A stretch of DNA of 64,000 nucleotides from an uncultured Clostridia bacterium. GTDB taxonomy: Bacteria; Bacillota; Clostridia; UBA1381. The notes under the pieces were generated by a model. It saw only the letters and a program-made list of their open reading frames with translations. It had not been told where the DNA came from and did not search any database. The position numbers and the translations under genes are program-made. This document shows positions 18,620-27,235 of this stretch, one piece after another. The number at the start of each line of letters is the position of its first letter. The stretch's first letter is position 1. The stretch covers positions 1-64,000 of the forward strand of contig CANRAG010000001.1 in assembly GCA_947628515.1 (NCBI GenBank). Direction: 5' to 3'.

Positions 18620-21073
18620 ATGAATTTAAGAAAAGCATTTGCCGCCGCGGTTTGCGCGGCGATGGTAACGGGCGCGGCGGTCGTTCCGTCGTTCGCGCAG
18701 GATAATAAGCTGCCGGCGTTTCCGGGAGTAGAGGGCGGCGGAAAATACACAATGGGCGCGCGCGCGAACGATACGGTTGAGGTATACCATGTAACAAACC
18801 TCAACGACGACGGCGACGGCTCGCTTCGCGACGCCATTTCAAAGTCGGGAAGAATAGTCGTGTTCGATGTCGGCGGCATAATAGAGCTGAAATCAAGACT
18901 TGATTTCACGCAGCCGAATATCACCGTGTTGGGGCAGACCGCGCCCGGCGACGGCATAACGATAACCAATTACGATTCGGTGATTAAAGCCGACAATATA
19001 ATCATACGCTATCTGCGTATCCGTCCGACCGATTCGCAGGGCGGCGAGCCGGACGGGCTTGGCGGGAGATGGGTGCATAATATCGTGCTTGACCACTGTT
19101 CCGTGTCGTGGGGAGTTGACGAAATGCTCACTTTGTATTCGGGCTCGCTGGAGTCACGGGAGGATGTTTCGCAAAATGTTACGGTTCAGTATTGCTTAAG
19201 CTCGGAAAGTCTGCGAATGTCCAGCCACATAAAGGGCGCGCACGGCTACGGCGGCATTGTGGGCGGCACCGATGCGACATGGCATCATAATCTGTGGGCG
19301 AACCACGACAGCCGTAACCCGCGCTTTGACCGTAACCTTAAAAATACCGACGTCGTAAACAATGTGATATACAACTTCGGCAATAATATTATGTACGGCG
19401 CGGAGCCGTACTCCTACGGAAAGAAGGAGGACTTTTCAAAGCCGGAGTACGTGTCAAATATAAATATAAGAAACAATTATATAAAGAGCGGCCCGTCGAC
19501 AAAGCCGGAGATCCGCTCGAAGATTTTCGAGGCCACAAACGACGGAAGCGTCACATATAACGGCGAGCCGTTGAAATCGAACGCGTACATAAGCGGAAAC
19601 TATGTTTACGGAAACGAGGCCGCGACAAAGAATAACACCGCATCGGAAGAACAGGTTGTGAATATGGGTATGTTAAACATCCTTTCGGAGCCTGTTGATA
19701 TGAACGGATACGATATTGATATGCAGACGGCGGAGCAGGCGTACGAGACGGTTATGGAAAACGTGGGCGCGACCTTGCCGAGGCGTGACGCGATTGATGC
19801 GCGGGTTATCGCGGATGTGAAGAACGGCACGGGCAGGATTATCAATCAGGAGGAGGAAGTAGGCGGCTTTGTAAGCATAGACAGGGCGGAGCGCGTCTTT
19901 GAAATTCCGTCCGACTGGAAGGCAGAGCACGGCATGGGCGACGCTAAGGAAAGCGATATAGCGCCGTCGGGCTATACATGGATCGAGGAATACGTAAACG
20001 AGTGGACAGCGGCGCAGGAAAAGCCGACCAATCCCGAAATACAGGTTATATCGCCCGCCACGGCGTCAACCGACAAGACAATGGATAAGACCGGCGGCAA
20101 GGGGTTCTGGCTTGTGACGGATAAGGCGTTCGAGTATGAAGCAAAGGCCGACGCGGGCACGGAGAAGATAGAGATATACGATAGAACCGATAAGCTTTAC
20201 GCGGCGGAGGGCAGCGAGGTTAAAACCAAGCTTGAACTGAACAAGGGCACGCATTATATAACGGCTTTGGCATATAACGGCAAGGGCGAAAAGACCACAT
20301 CCGATACCGCTATTGTATATGTAACGGGCGGAGACGCAATCACGGAGATAGGCTCTGTGGCGTATGAGGGTAAGAGCCGGGCGTGGGTTGCGGACGGCAG
20401 GCGCTATATCGCCGGAAGCGGAAAGATAGGCGGAACGTCGGATTCGTTCAGTTTCGATTATGAAAAGAAGAACGGTGATTTTATATATACGGTAAGAATA
20501 GACGAAATTCCGAAATATGAAAACGGCCCGCTCGCGGGCATAATGGTTCGCGACGGGCTTGACGCGGACGCGAGAATGGTCATGCTCTCCGACACATGGA
20601 AGAAGTATGGTGAGAACATAATCGTGCCCGTGCGAAAAGAGAAGGGCGCCGAGCTTGAAACTCTGTATCTTACAAAGGAGGACGGCAGCGAGGTGTCAAA
20701 CGAGAGCAGCTATGATACGGAAAAGTATCCGATGCCGAGGTATATGCGGATTGAGCGGAAAGGGAACGAGCTTATTCTTTCCGTATCCGACAGCGGTCTG
20801 AACTGGACGGATAACGTGCGCCGTCCTATGCGGATAGATATATCGGGCTGGAGCGACGAGCTGTGCGTCGGGCTCGCGGTGGACTCGCAGAACGAGCTTA
20901 GCAAGGAGGCGTCGCCTATGCTGCCGTGGTTTACCATAGCGGCGTTCACGCGTATGAGGGATGTGCCTGTTACGGTAACGGCGCAGTATGACGGAGCGGG
21001 CGCACTCATAGGAACTGTAACGTCGGATACGCCGCCGGAAAACACAGAGGGCAAAAAGATATTCGTATTCTGA
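18620..21073 (+). CDS. Secreted pectate lyase (PL1), second of tandem pair
   Basis: PL1 paralogue of the gene upstream, 817 residues, start ATG 18620 after GGAAGGAG. Signal peptide about 1-27. The catalytic domain shows PAFPGVEGGGKYTMGARAN, VTNLNDDGDGSLRDAI, GQTAPGDGITI, LDHCSVSWGVDEMLTLY and the conserved NHDSRNPRFDRNLKNTD block, with the GYTWIEEYVNEW closing segment. It keeps the Ig-like and concanavalin-like regions (GIMVRDGLDADARMVMLSD). It lacks the beta module and PTE linker of its neighbour, and its final copy of the recurrent module is shortened, stopping after GKKIFVF instead of continuing through a W..LE.M.PV ending. I found no frameshift that would restore the tail. Product specificity may differ from the first copy, but that cannot be read here. 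Confidence 0.91.
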   Translation: MNLRKAFAAAVCAAMVTGAAVVPSFAQDNKLPAFPGVEGGGKYTMGARANDTVEVYHVTNLNDDGDGSLRDAISKSGRIVVFDVGGIIELKSRLDFTQPNITVLGQTAPGDGITITNYDSVIKADNIIIRYLRIRPTDSQGGEPDGLGGRWVHNIVLDHCSVSWGVDEMLTLYSGSLESREDVSQNVTVQYCLSSESLRMSSHIKGAHGYGGIVGGTDATWHHNLWANHDSRNPRFDRNLKNTDVVNNVIYNFGNNIMYGAEPYSYGKKEDFSKPEYVSNINIRNNYIKSGPSTKPEIRSKIFEATNDGSVTYNGEPLKSNAYISGNYVYGNEAATKNNTASEEQVVNMGMLNILSEPVDMNGYDIDMQTAEQAYETVMENVGATLPRRDAIDARVIADVKNGTGRIINQEEEVGGFVSIDRAERVFEIPSDWKAEHGMGDAKESDIAPSGYTWIEEYVNEWTAAQEKPTNPEIQVISPATASTDKTMDKTGGKGFWLVTDKAFEYEAKADAGTEKIEIYDRTDKLYAAEGSEVKTKLELNKGTHYITALAYNGKGEKTTSDTAIVYVTGGDAITEIGSVAYEGKSRAWVADGRRYIAGSGKIGGTSDSFSFDYEKKNGDFIYTVRIDEIPKYENGPLAGIMVRDGLDADARMVMLSDTWKKYGENIIVPVRKEKGAELETLYLTKEDGSEVSNESSYDTEKYPMPRYMRIERKGNELILSVSDSGLNWTDNVRRPMRIDISGWSDELCVGLAVDSQNELSKEASPMLPWFTIAAFTRMRDVPVTVTAQYDGAGALIGTVTSDTPPENTEGKKIFVF

Positions 21074-21097
21074 TAAAAACATGATATATCGCCAAAG

Positions 21098-21117
21098 GCC
21101 GCGCCGTAAGGCGCGGC
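21098..21117 (+). terminator. Intercistronic GC hairpin (possible attenuator)
   Basis: GCCGCGCC (21098-21105) and GGCGCGGC (21110-21117) form a perfect 8-bp stem with loop GTAA. The sequence after it (ATGCTTTACG) has no strong T-run, so it may reduce rather than stop transcription into GH2. Confidence 0.45.
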
Positions 21118-21151
21118 ATGCTTTACGTAAAAATCCTACGGAGAGAAAGTC

Positions 21152-24100
21152 ATGGTCTATAACTTTAATTACAAATGGAAATTCATGCTTGCCGACGCGT
21201 TTCCGCTTCGGGCGGCTCTTGAAAAGAACAGGGATAAGGACGGCAGATATTTTTACGAGCCGCAATATATCGACGACGAATGGGAGACGGTAAGCGTTCC
21301 CCACACGTTTAATGACAGCGAACTGTTTTCAAAGCGGATTGAGGACGGCGGCGCAAATCAGACGAGGACGTTTTCGTTTTACAGAAAGAGCTGCACACTT
21401 TATAATATCAATGACAGGAAAATAATTATCGAATTTGAGGGCATACGTCAGTCATGCTTTTTATACGTGAACGGCAGACTGGCGGGGTACTGCGAAAACG
21501 GCGTCGCGCCGTTCGGATTTGATATTTCCGCGTACGCGCGCGAGGGGGAGAATATTATCGCCGTCGCGACGGACAACACATCGACGAGAAATGTTCCGTA
21601 TTGCATGGCGGAAACTCCGAACTATCCGGATGTCGAGCCCGGCTCGTATCTTGCCGAGCAGGATGCGGGGAGCGTGCCTGAGGACAGAAGGGGCGTAGGA
21701 TTTTTCTGGAACTGCAACGACTTCAATCCCGCGCTTGGCGGGCTTACACGGAATATACGTCTGCATATAAAGCCGCTTGTATATCTTACGCTCCCGCTGT
21801 ATACCAACCTTAAAACGACGGGGACATATATTTTTTTAAAGGACGGCATGATTAATGTCCGTGCCGAAATCCGAAACGAGAGCGGAAAGGCGGCGCGGTG
21901 CGAAATAGAAGCCGCGGTGTCGGATACGGACGGCAGGGAGACGGCGAGATTTACATCGCCCGCCGTGGAAGCGGCTCCGTCAGACTTGCCGGAGTATCCG
22001 CCGCTTTCAATCATTCCAAAGGACGCGTATGTTAAGCGCGGCGGGCATTACGAGCCGGTAGAGGACGAGTCCGCACTCTTGCCGACAGAGATCGAGCCTG
22101 AACATGTCTGTACCGTAACCGCGTCGGCGCCGATAAAAGACATTGAGCTGTGGAGCGTGGACTCGCCGCGTCTTTATACTGTGCGCGTGACGCTTATCGC
22201 GGACGGAAAAAGATTGGATATCGTGGAGGTTATGACGGGCTTTCGTTATACCTCATACAATAATACGCGCGGACTTTTAATTAACGACAGGCCGGTATGG
22301 CTTACGGGCTACGCGCAGCGCGCGGCAAACGAATGGGCGGCGGTCGGCGCGGCGAGCGACTGGATGAAGGATTTTGACGCGCGGCTCATACGTGAGAGCA
22401 ACGCAAACCATATCCGCTGGATGCACGTTGCCGCAAGCCCGTCGGACATACGCTCCTGCGACCGTTTCGGCGTGGTATGCACCCAGCCCGCAGGCGATAA
22501 GGAAAGGGAGAATTTCGGACGTCGTTGGCGGCAGAGAATGGAGCTTATGCGGGATGTTATAATATATTTCCGAAACAGTCCGTCGATTGTTTTCTGGGAG
22601 GTTGGCAATAACGCTGTGAACGCGGAGCATATGCGGCAAATGCGCGGGTTGAAGCGGGCGCTTGATCCGTTCGGAGGACGGTTTATAGGCTGCCGAACGC
22701 TTTCTACCCCGGAGGTTGTAAAAGAAGCGGAATATGTGGGAACCATGCTCAACCGCCACGCGGGACGGTTCCAGTCTGAGCTTATGCCGATAACGGAAAC
22801 GGAGTATATGCGCGAGGAGTCTCCGCGCCGTGTGTGGGATGATTTCTCGCCGCCGGATTTTGACTATGACAATATATGGGCGGGGAAGGGCGGACTTAAA
22901 GCCTTGGGCATAGACGTCTACGACCTCACGGCGGAGGAGTTTGCGATCCGCGCGGCAATGGGCTACAGCGAGTTTTTCAATGACCGCATGGGCGGCGCGT
23001 CGGGGAAAAATCTGTATTCGGCGGCGGCTGCGCTTTGCTGGACGGATTCGGCGCAGCACGGCAGACAGAGCGGCAGCGAGAACGCGCGTATGAGCGGGCG
23101 CGTGGACGCCGCGAGAGTTAAAAAGCAGAGCTTTGACGTGTTTCGGATAATGCAGAGCGAAGCGCCGGCGGTTAAGATTTTGGGTCATTGGAGCTATCCG
23201 CAGCCGGACGGGGATAATTATAAATACCCGATAAAGAAATTTAACGGCAGGTACTGGGAAAAGACGGGAGAGAGCGGCTATCGCAACCCGAAAAATAAAA
23301 CGGTCTATGTCATGGGCAGCTATCCGGTCGCCAAAATCGAGCTTTATATTAACGGCTGTCTTGCAGGGACATGCCAAAGTCCCATATACAGCTTTGTGTT
23401 TCCGTTTGAGGGCATTGACATTACGCAATCGGGCAGTATAGAGGCAAAGGCGTACGGCTATGACGGCGCGCTCGCGGCGGAAGATAGACTTGTCACCGCT
23501 AAGGAGCCGCGCGGGATAAGGCTAACGCTCCACACGGGCGAAAGAGGTCTTATCGCGGACGGCGGGGACATAGCGTTTTACGACGTCGAGGTGGTTGACG
23601 AAAACGGAGTTATATGTCCCCTTTGCTATGACCGGATTGATTTTGAGCTTGAGGGCGAGGGTGTGTTTTTAGGCGGCTACAACAGCGGCCGTTATAACGG
23701 CTGCGGACGTAACGACAGCGTGATCCATAAAAATTACGTATACGCCGAGTGCGGTACAAATCGCGTGTTCATACGCGCCACGGATAAAACGGGGACAATA
23801 AAACTGACCGCGTCCATGAAAGGGGTAAAGGACGCGGTTGTCAAAATAAATACAGTTGACGCGGACGTTTCCGCGCTTTCTGAAGATACCCCGCAAAGGC
23901 TTGGCTTCGCGGCGATACCGTGTAAAAACAGCTATGAGTTTAAACCCGTTCCGGAAGCGGACCGCGCGAAATACACACCGGAGGATACAATAATCTGTAA
24001 GGTGTTAATCGACGCGGACGAGGCGGACACAAGGGGAATTAAGGTCGAATACATAAACGACGCCGTATACGGCCCGGTTACATATATTTTAGACCGCGTA

Positions 24101-24367
24101 ATGCGCTCATATCCGGATAAGGTGAAATACAGCTATGATGCCGACGCCGGACGGCTTGTGTTTACAAGCGGCGAAAACCGTGTTGAGCTTATAAAGGGGC
24201 ATACGCATATGCTCCTAAACGGCGCGGAAAGTCTGTTAAACGGCGAGCCGGTAATAGACAGCGACGGGATAATGATTGCCGAAATAAGCGCTATAGCTCC
24301 GTTTATAGACGGCGCGAGCGCGTACTATGACGAGAATGTAAATTTGTACAGAATTGAGTTTAATTAA
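21152..24367 (+). CDS. Cytosolic GH2-family glycosidase, unusual acid/base position
   Basis: GH2-type protein of 1071 residues with no signal peptide, so it probably acts on imported oligosaccharides. Order: N-terminal sugar-binding beta-sandwich (about 20-220, FYRKSCTLYN, FEGIRQSCFLYVNGRLAGY), Ig-like domain, TIM barrel (about 370-680), Ig-like domains, and a C-terminal copper-amine-oxidase-N-like segment (about 1000-1071) often found on Clostridial wall proteins. The usual GH2 acid/base motif GNE reads GNN here (FWEVGNNAV, Asn487), while a candidate nucleophile region ITETEYMREE is present. The activity is therefore uncertain: the enzyme may use another acid/base or be a non-hydrolytic relative. 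ATG 21152 has GGAGAG at 21139-21144. Third gene of the PL1 operon and followed by a strong terminator. Confidence 0.82.
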   Translation: MVYNFNYKWKFMLADAFPLRAALEKNRDKDGRYFYEPQYIDDEWETVSVPHTFNDSELFSKRIEDGGANQTRTFSFYRKSCTLYNINDRKIIIEFEGIRQSCFLYVNGRLAGYCENGVAPFGFDISAYAREGENIIAVATDNTSTRNVPYCMAETPNYPDVEPGSYLAEQDAGSVPEDRRGVGFFWNCNDFNPALGGLTRNIRLHIKPLVYLTLPLYTNLKTTGTYIFLKDGMINVRAEIRNESGKAARCEIEAAVSDTDGRETARFTSPAVEAAPSDLPEYPPLSIIPKDAYVKRGGHYEPVEDESALLPTEIEPEHVCTVTASAPIKDIELWSVDSPRLYTVRVTLIADGKRLDIVEVMTGFRYTSYNNTRGLLINDRPVWLTGYAQRAANEWAAVGAASDWMKDFDARLIRESNANHIRWMHVAASPSDIRSCDRFGVVCTQPAGDKERENFGRRWRQRMELMRDVIIYFRNSPSIVFWEVGNNAVNAEHMRQMRGLKRALDPFGGRFIGCRTLSTPEVVKEAEYVGTMLNRHAGRFQSELMPITETEYMREESPRRVWDDFSPPDFDYDNIWAGKGGLKALGIDVYDLTAEEFAIRAAMGYSEFFNDRMGGASGKNLYSAAAALCWTDSAQHGRQSGSENARMSGRVDAARVKKQSFDVFRIMQSEAPAVKILGHWSYPQPDGDNYKYPIKKFNGRYWEKTGESGYRNPKNKTVYVMGSYPVAKIELYINGCLAGTCQSPIYSFVFPFEGIDITQSGSIEAKAYGYDGALAAEDRLVTAKEPRGIRLTLHTGERGLIADGGDIAFYDVEVVDENGVICPLCYDRIDFELEGEGVFLGGYNSGRYNGCGRNDSVIHKNYVYAECGTNRVFIRATDKTGTIKLTASMKGVKDAVVKINTVDADVSALSEDTPQRLGFAAIPCKNSYEFKPVPEADRAKYTPEDTIICKVLIDADEADTRGIKVEYINDAVYGPVTYILDRVMRSYPDKVKYSYDADAGRLVFTSGENRVELIKGHTHMLLNGAESLLNGEPVIDSDGIMIAEISAIAPFIDGASAYYDENVNLYRIEFN

Positions 24368-24495
24368 AAAAATTTTCATAAAAGTATTGACAAACCGGAA
24401 AAATCCGCGCAGCGTATATTGGTTTCCGGCAAGGATTATACCGTTTTGTATCGCCGGCAGCAATATGTGACAATGGAATAAAACGCCATGCCGAA

Positions 24496-24537
24496 AATAA
24501 ACCGCACCGCACTGTATACAGTGCGGTGCGGTTTATT
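24496..24537. terminator. Perfect 21-bp palindrome, bidirectional terminator
   Basis: Arms AATAAACCGCACCGCACTGTA and its exact complement lie side by side between convergent GH2 and NagB-ROK genes. A-rich and T-rich ends make it functional in both directions. The 128 bases before it (24368-24495) hold nothing else I can identify. Confidence 0.88.
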
Positions 24538-24557
24538 AAAATTTAAAAGAAAGGGAG

Positions 24558-26156
24558 CTATTTCAAAGCGGCGGCGCCGATGATACCCGCATCGTTTTTC
24601 AACTCCGCAATTTTAACCGCGGAAAACGGCGCGAGTCTCTTGTTGAGCGGGATAATAAGATTATCTCCTTCATTTGATATCCCGCCCGAAATGAGCACGG
24701 TCTGAGGATCAAATATTTTTATAAGATTATTCAGTCCCGCAGCGAGATAATTAAAGTAATTATCAAGCACCTCCCGCGCGGTTTCACAGCCCATATCCGC
24801 CGCCTTGAATGCTGTTTTTCCGCTTATTGCGCTCTCTCTGCACAGTTTACCGAGAATGCTTTCGGGATGAGCTTTTGCCGCAGCGGCAGTCTGATTTTTA
24901 AGAGCTGTAACGGATGCGTATTGCTCCCAGCAGCCATGTCTGCCGCACGGACATTCAATACCGTTAATATCTATGCACATATGTCCGACTTCACCTGCCG
25001 CGCCGCAGCCGGAATAGATTTTGCCGTTCATTATAATTCCGGCGCCTATACCCGTACCGATTGTGACAAGCAGCATATTTTCGGCTCCCGCGCCCGCTCC
25101 GGCAATCTGTTCACCAAGCGCTGCGCAGGCGGCGTCGTTTTCAACCGAAACAGGGAGCTTAACCCTGCTTGACAATTCATCCGCAAGCCTGAAACCGCAG
25201 AACGGAAGATTGGTCGCCCAAACCTTGCCATGGGCTATAATTCCGGGAGTACCCACTCCGATTGACTGTACATCATAGCGCGCGGCAAAATCAAGACATA
25301 CCTCCGCCATAGCGTCCGTAATATCCTCCGCAGTCTGCCCGGCGGTAATTTCAACATCACAGCGGTCGATAATTTCATTATTATCAACAACGCCGATTTT
25401 TGTACTCATACCTCCTATATCTATACCGATATGAATATCGGAATATGCCGCGCTGTCGCATATAAGCGTGAAATCGGGGTGCATTTTGAGCATGGTTGCC
25501 GGGTTGTCGGTAGTTATGCCGTTCGAAAGCAGCTCTTTAATCGCATTATGCTTTGAATGTCCGGAGGCGAGAAGAATAATTTTTTTTGAGCTCATTATAG
25601 TGGATATTCCCATTGTAAGCGCATGTGTGGGCACCTTATCGCTGCTTTCGAAAAAACGTGAGTTAGCGTCAATAGTATCGGATGAGAGCGCGGTAATATG
25701 CGTTTTTGTGTTAAGCCGATCTCCGGGCTCGTTAAAGCCTATATGACCGTTGCGCCCTATACCGAGAATTTGCAAATCAACGCCGCCGTGGCGTGCAATC
25801 TCTTTTTCGTAAGCTTCACATTCAGCGGCAGGATTTGTAGTCTCACCGTTGGGAATATGTATTCTTGAAGCGTCTATATTTATTTTGCCAAACAGATTAT
25901 TGTTCATAAATGTGTGATAGCTCTGTTCATTGTCCTGTGAAATCGGATAATATTCGTCAAGGTTAAAGGTTGTAACCTGTGAGAAATCAATTTCGCCTTT
26001 GCTGTACATATCCGCAAGACAGTTATACATTCCAATCGGCGTGGAGCCGGTTGCGAGACCGAGAACAGAATTCGGTTTTCCGTTTATCTGCCTCTTAAAA
26101 ATTTCAGCGGCTTTTACGGATACTTCATCATAGTCTTTGCAAATTATAACATTCAT
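24558..26156 (-). CDS. Fusion: glucosamine-6-phosphate deaminase (NagB) + ROK sugar kinase
   Basis: Cytosolic 532-residue protein joining two amino-sugar enzymes. Residues about 1-240 are NagB, converting glucosamine 6-phosphate to fructose 6-phosphate and ammonia: GLATGSTPIGMY phosphate loop, FNLDEYYP with Asp67, and GIGRNGHIGFNEP with Asn136, His138 and Glu143 (the Asn form is usual in Bacillota). Residues about 241-532 are a ROK kinase: GIDIGGMSTKIGVVD ATP loop, catalytic Asp341 in ENDAACAALGEQ, GTGIGAGII, and the zinc site His392 plus CPCGRHGC (Cys402, 404, 409). No stop or frame change separates the halves. ROK kinases act on GlcNAc, ManNAc or glucose; GlcNAc fits best because NagA is encoded at 30.1 kb. 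Start ATG 26156 has AGGAG. Last gene of a three-gene operon. Confidence 0.93.
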   Translation of the reverse strand: MNVIICKDYDEVSVKAAEIFKRQINGKPNSVLGLATGSTPIGMYNCLADMYSKGEIDFSQVTTFNLDEYYPISQDNEQSYHTFMNNNLFGKINIDASRIHIPNGETTNPAAECEAYEKEIARHGGVDLQILGIGRNGHIGFNEPGDRLNTKTHITALSSDTIDANSRFFESSDKVPTHALTMGISTIMSSKKIILLASGHSKHNAIKELLSNGITTDNPATMLKMHPDFTLICDSAAYSDIHIGIDIGGMSTKIGVVDNNEIIDRCDVEITAGQTAEDITDAMAEVCLDFAARYDVQSIGVGTPGIIAHGKVWATNLPFCGFRLADELSSRVKLPVSVENDAACAALGEQIAGAGAGAENMLLVTIGTGIGAGIIMNGKIYSGCGAAGEVGHMCIDINGIECPCGRHGCWEQYASVTALKNQTAAAAKAHPESILGKLCRESAISGKTAFKAADMGCETAREVLDNYFNYLAAGLNNLIKIFDPQTVLISGGISNEGDNLIIPLNKRLAPFSAVKIAELKNDAGIIGAAALK

Positions 26157-26185
26157 AGTAATCCATCTCCTGTATTATTTGCGGC

Positions 26186-27235
26186 CTATCCTATAGTGCG
26201 CAGGTCAAAGATTTTCTCTATTTCGCTTACAAGTTTAAGCTGGGTTCTGCACCGCACAAGATTATGCTGCGGATATTTCGTTTTAAAGTATGTATCACCG
26301 GAGAGATAATCGGTCAGAAATCTCATGCCGCATTCGATTGTCATTAAATACGCGCTGTATGGCATAAGGTCCGTTTCGGCGGGAGTAACCGCGTCGCCCA
26401 TAGCGCGGATGAAACCGTTCTTGTACGCGTTATAGAGATTGATATCAAAATGTACTTTTGCCGTATCCGGCTCATCCTCCTCGGCAGTGGACGCTCCAAA
26501 TCGGATTGAGTCACCGAAATCGTAGAGCAGAGAGCCGGGCATTACCGTATCAAGATCAATAATTGCTTTTGTTTTTCCGGTATCCGAATCAATAAGAATA
26601 TTATTCAACTTTGTATCGTTGTGTGTTACGCGCAGCGGTATCCTGCCTTCGCGTATACTATCGGTAAGTCTTGAAAGACTGTTTCTTCTCTGTAAAATAA
26701 AATCCGCTTCCTCAATGCAGGATTTCAGCCTTCCGTATCTGTCGGCATTGCAGCTTTTGAGAAAGTCATTAAACCTTTTGGGTGTATTGTGGAAATCGGG
26801 TATGATTTCATGCAGCGATGACGCGTTAAAATCAGCCAAATGCTTTTGGAAGCTGCCGAATGCAAATCCTGATTCCTCAAAGACCTCCACGCTTTCCGAC
26901 ACCTGATATGTTACGGAATTTTCAATAAAAGCATACATTCTGAAATATTGGCTGTTTATTTCGGTAAAGGCTCTGCCGTCTGAGGTTCTTATTACTTCAA
27001 GCGTGGTAACACCTTTCTTTATGAGGAAGTCCGTTACATTTACGATATTTTCCATAAGCTTATCCACATCAGGGAAAACCTTTGTATTTATCTGCTGTAG
27101 GATATATCTTTTTTCTTTTGTCGTCACGAGAAAGGTTACATTAATATGTCCTTTGCCGTAGGGCTGTATGGATGTAACTTCATTATGCGGGATAAAGTCA
27201 ATTAATAAATCCTCAAATTCAATCATATAGTCCAT
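26186..27235 (-). CDS. Phosphotransferase, N-acetylhexosamine 1-kinase (NahK)-like
   Basis: APH-fold kinase of 349 residues, probably cytosolic. Motifs: an N-terminal nucleotide-binding lobe (GKGHINVTFLV, then YILQQINTKVF), the catalytic loop THNDTKLNNIL and the metal-binding IDLDTVMPGSLLYDFGDS. These are close to the bifidobacterial NahK pattern, an enzyme that phosphorylates GlcNAc or GalNAc at C1. The pairing with the nucleotidyltransferase upstream supports a hexosamine-1-phosphate to UDP-sugar route, which would deal with GalNAc from chondroitin. The start overlaps the upstream gene by 17 bases; an alternative ATG lies at 27226. Homoserine or choline kinase relatives share the fold, so specificity is inferred from motifs plus context. 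Confidence 0.8.
   Translation of the reverse strand: MDYMIEFEDLLIDFIPHNEVTSIQPYGKGHINVTFLVTTKEKRYILQQINTKVFPDVDKLMENIVNVTDFLIKKGVTTLEVIRTSDGRAFTEINSQYFRMYAFIENSVTYQVSESVEVFEESGFAFGSFQKHLADFNASSLHEIIPDFHNTPKRFNDFLKSCNADRYGRLKSCIEEADFILQRRNSLSRLTDSIREGRIPLRVTHNDTKLNNILIDSDTGKTKAIIDLDTVMPGSLLYDFGDSIRFGASTAEEDEPDTAKVHFDINLYNAYKNGFIRAMGDAVTPAETDLMPYSAYLMTIECGMRFLTDYLSGDTYFKTKYPQHNLVRCRTQLKLVSEIEKIFDLRTIG

Noticed and set aside
20696-21304. 202-codon minus-strand frame across the PL1-GH2 junction
   Set aside because: Antisense to two firm genes and their intergenic hairpin, with an unlikely basic composition and no motif.
22277-23428. 383-codon open frame on the minus strand inside GH2
   Set aside because: It lies wholly antisense to a well-supported GH2, has no ribosome site, and its Arg-rich translation looks like a composition effect.
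24387-24420. TTGACA and TATATT after GH2 as a promoter
   Set aside because: The spacer is 22 bases and the next thing downstream is a strong terminator with a convergent gene.
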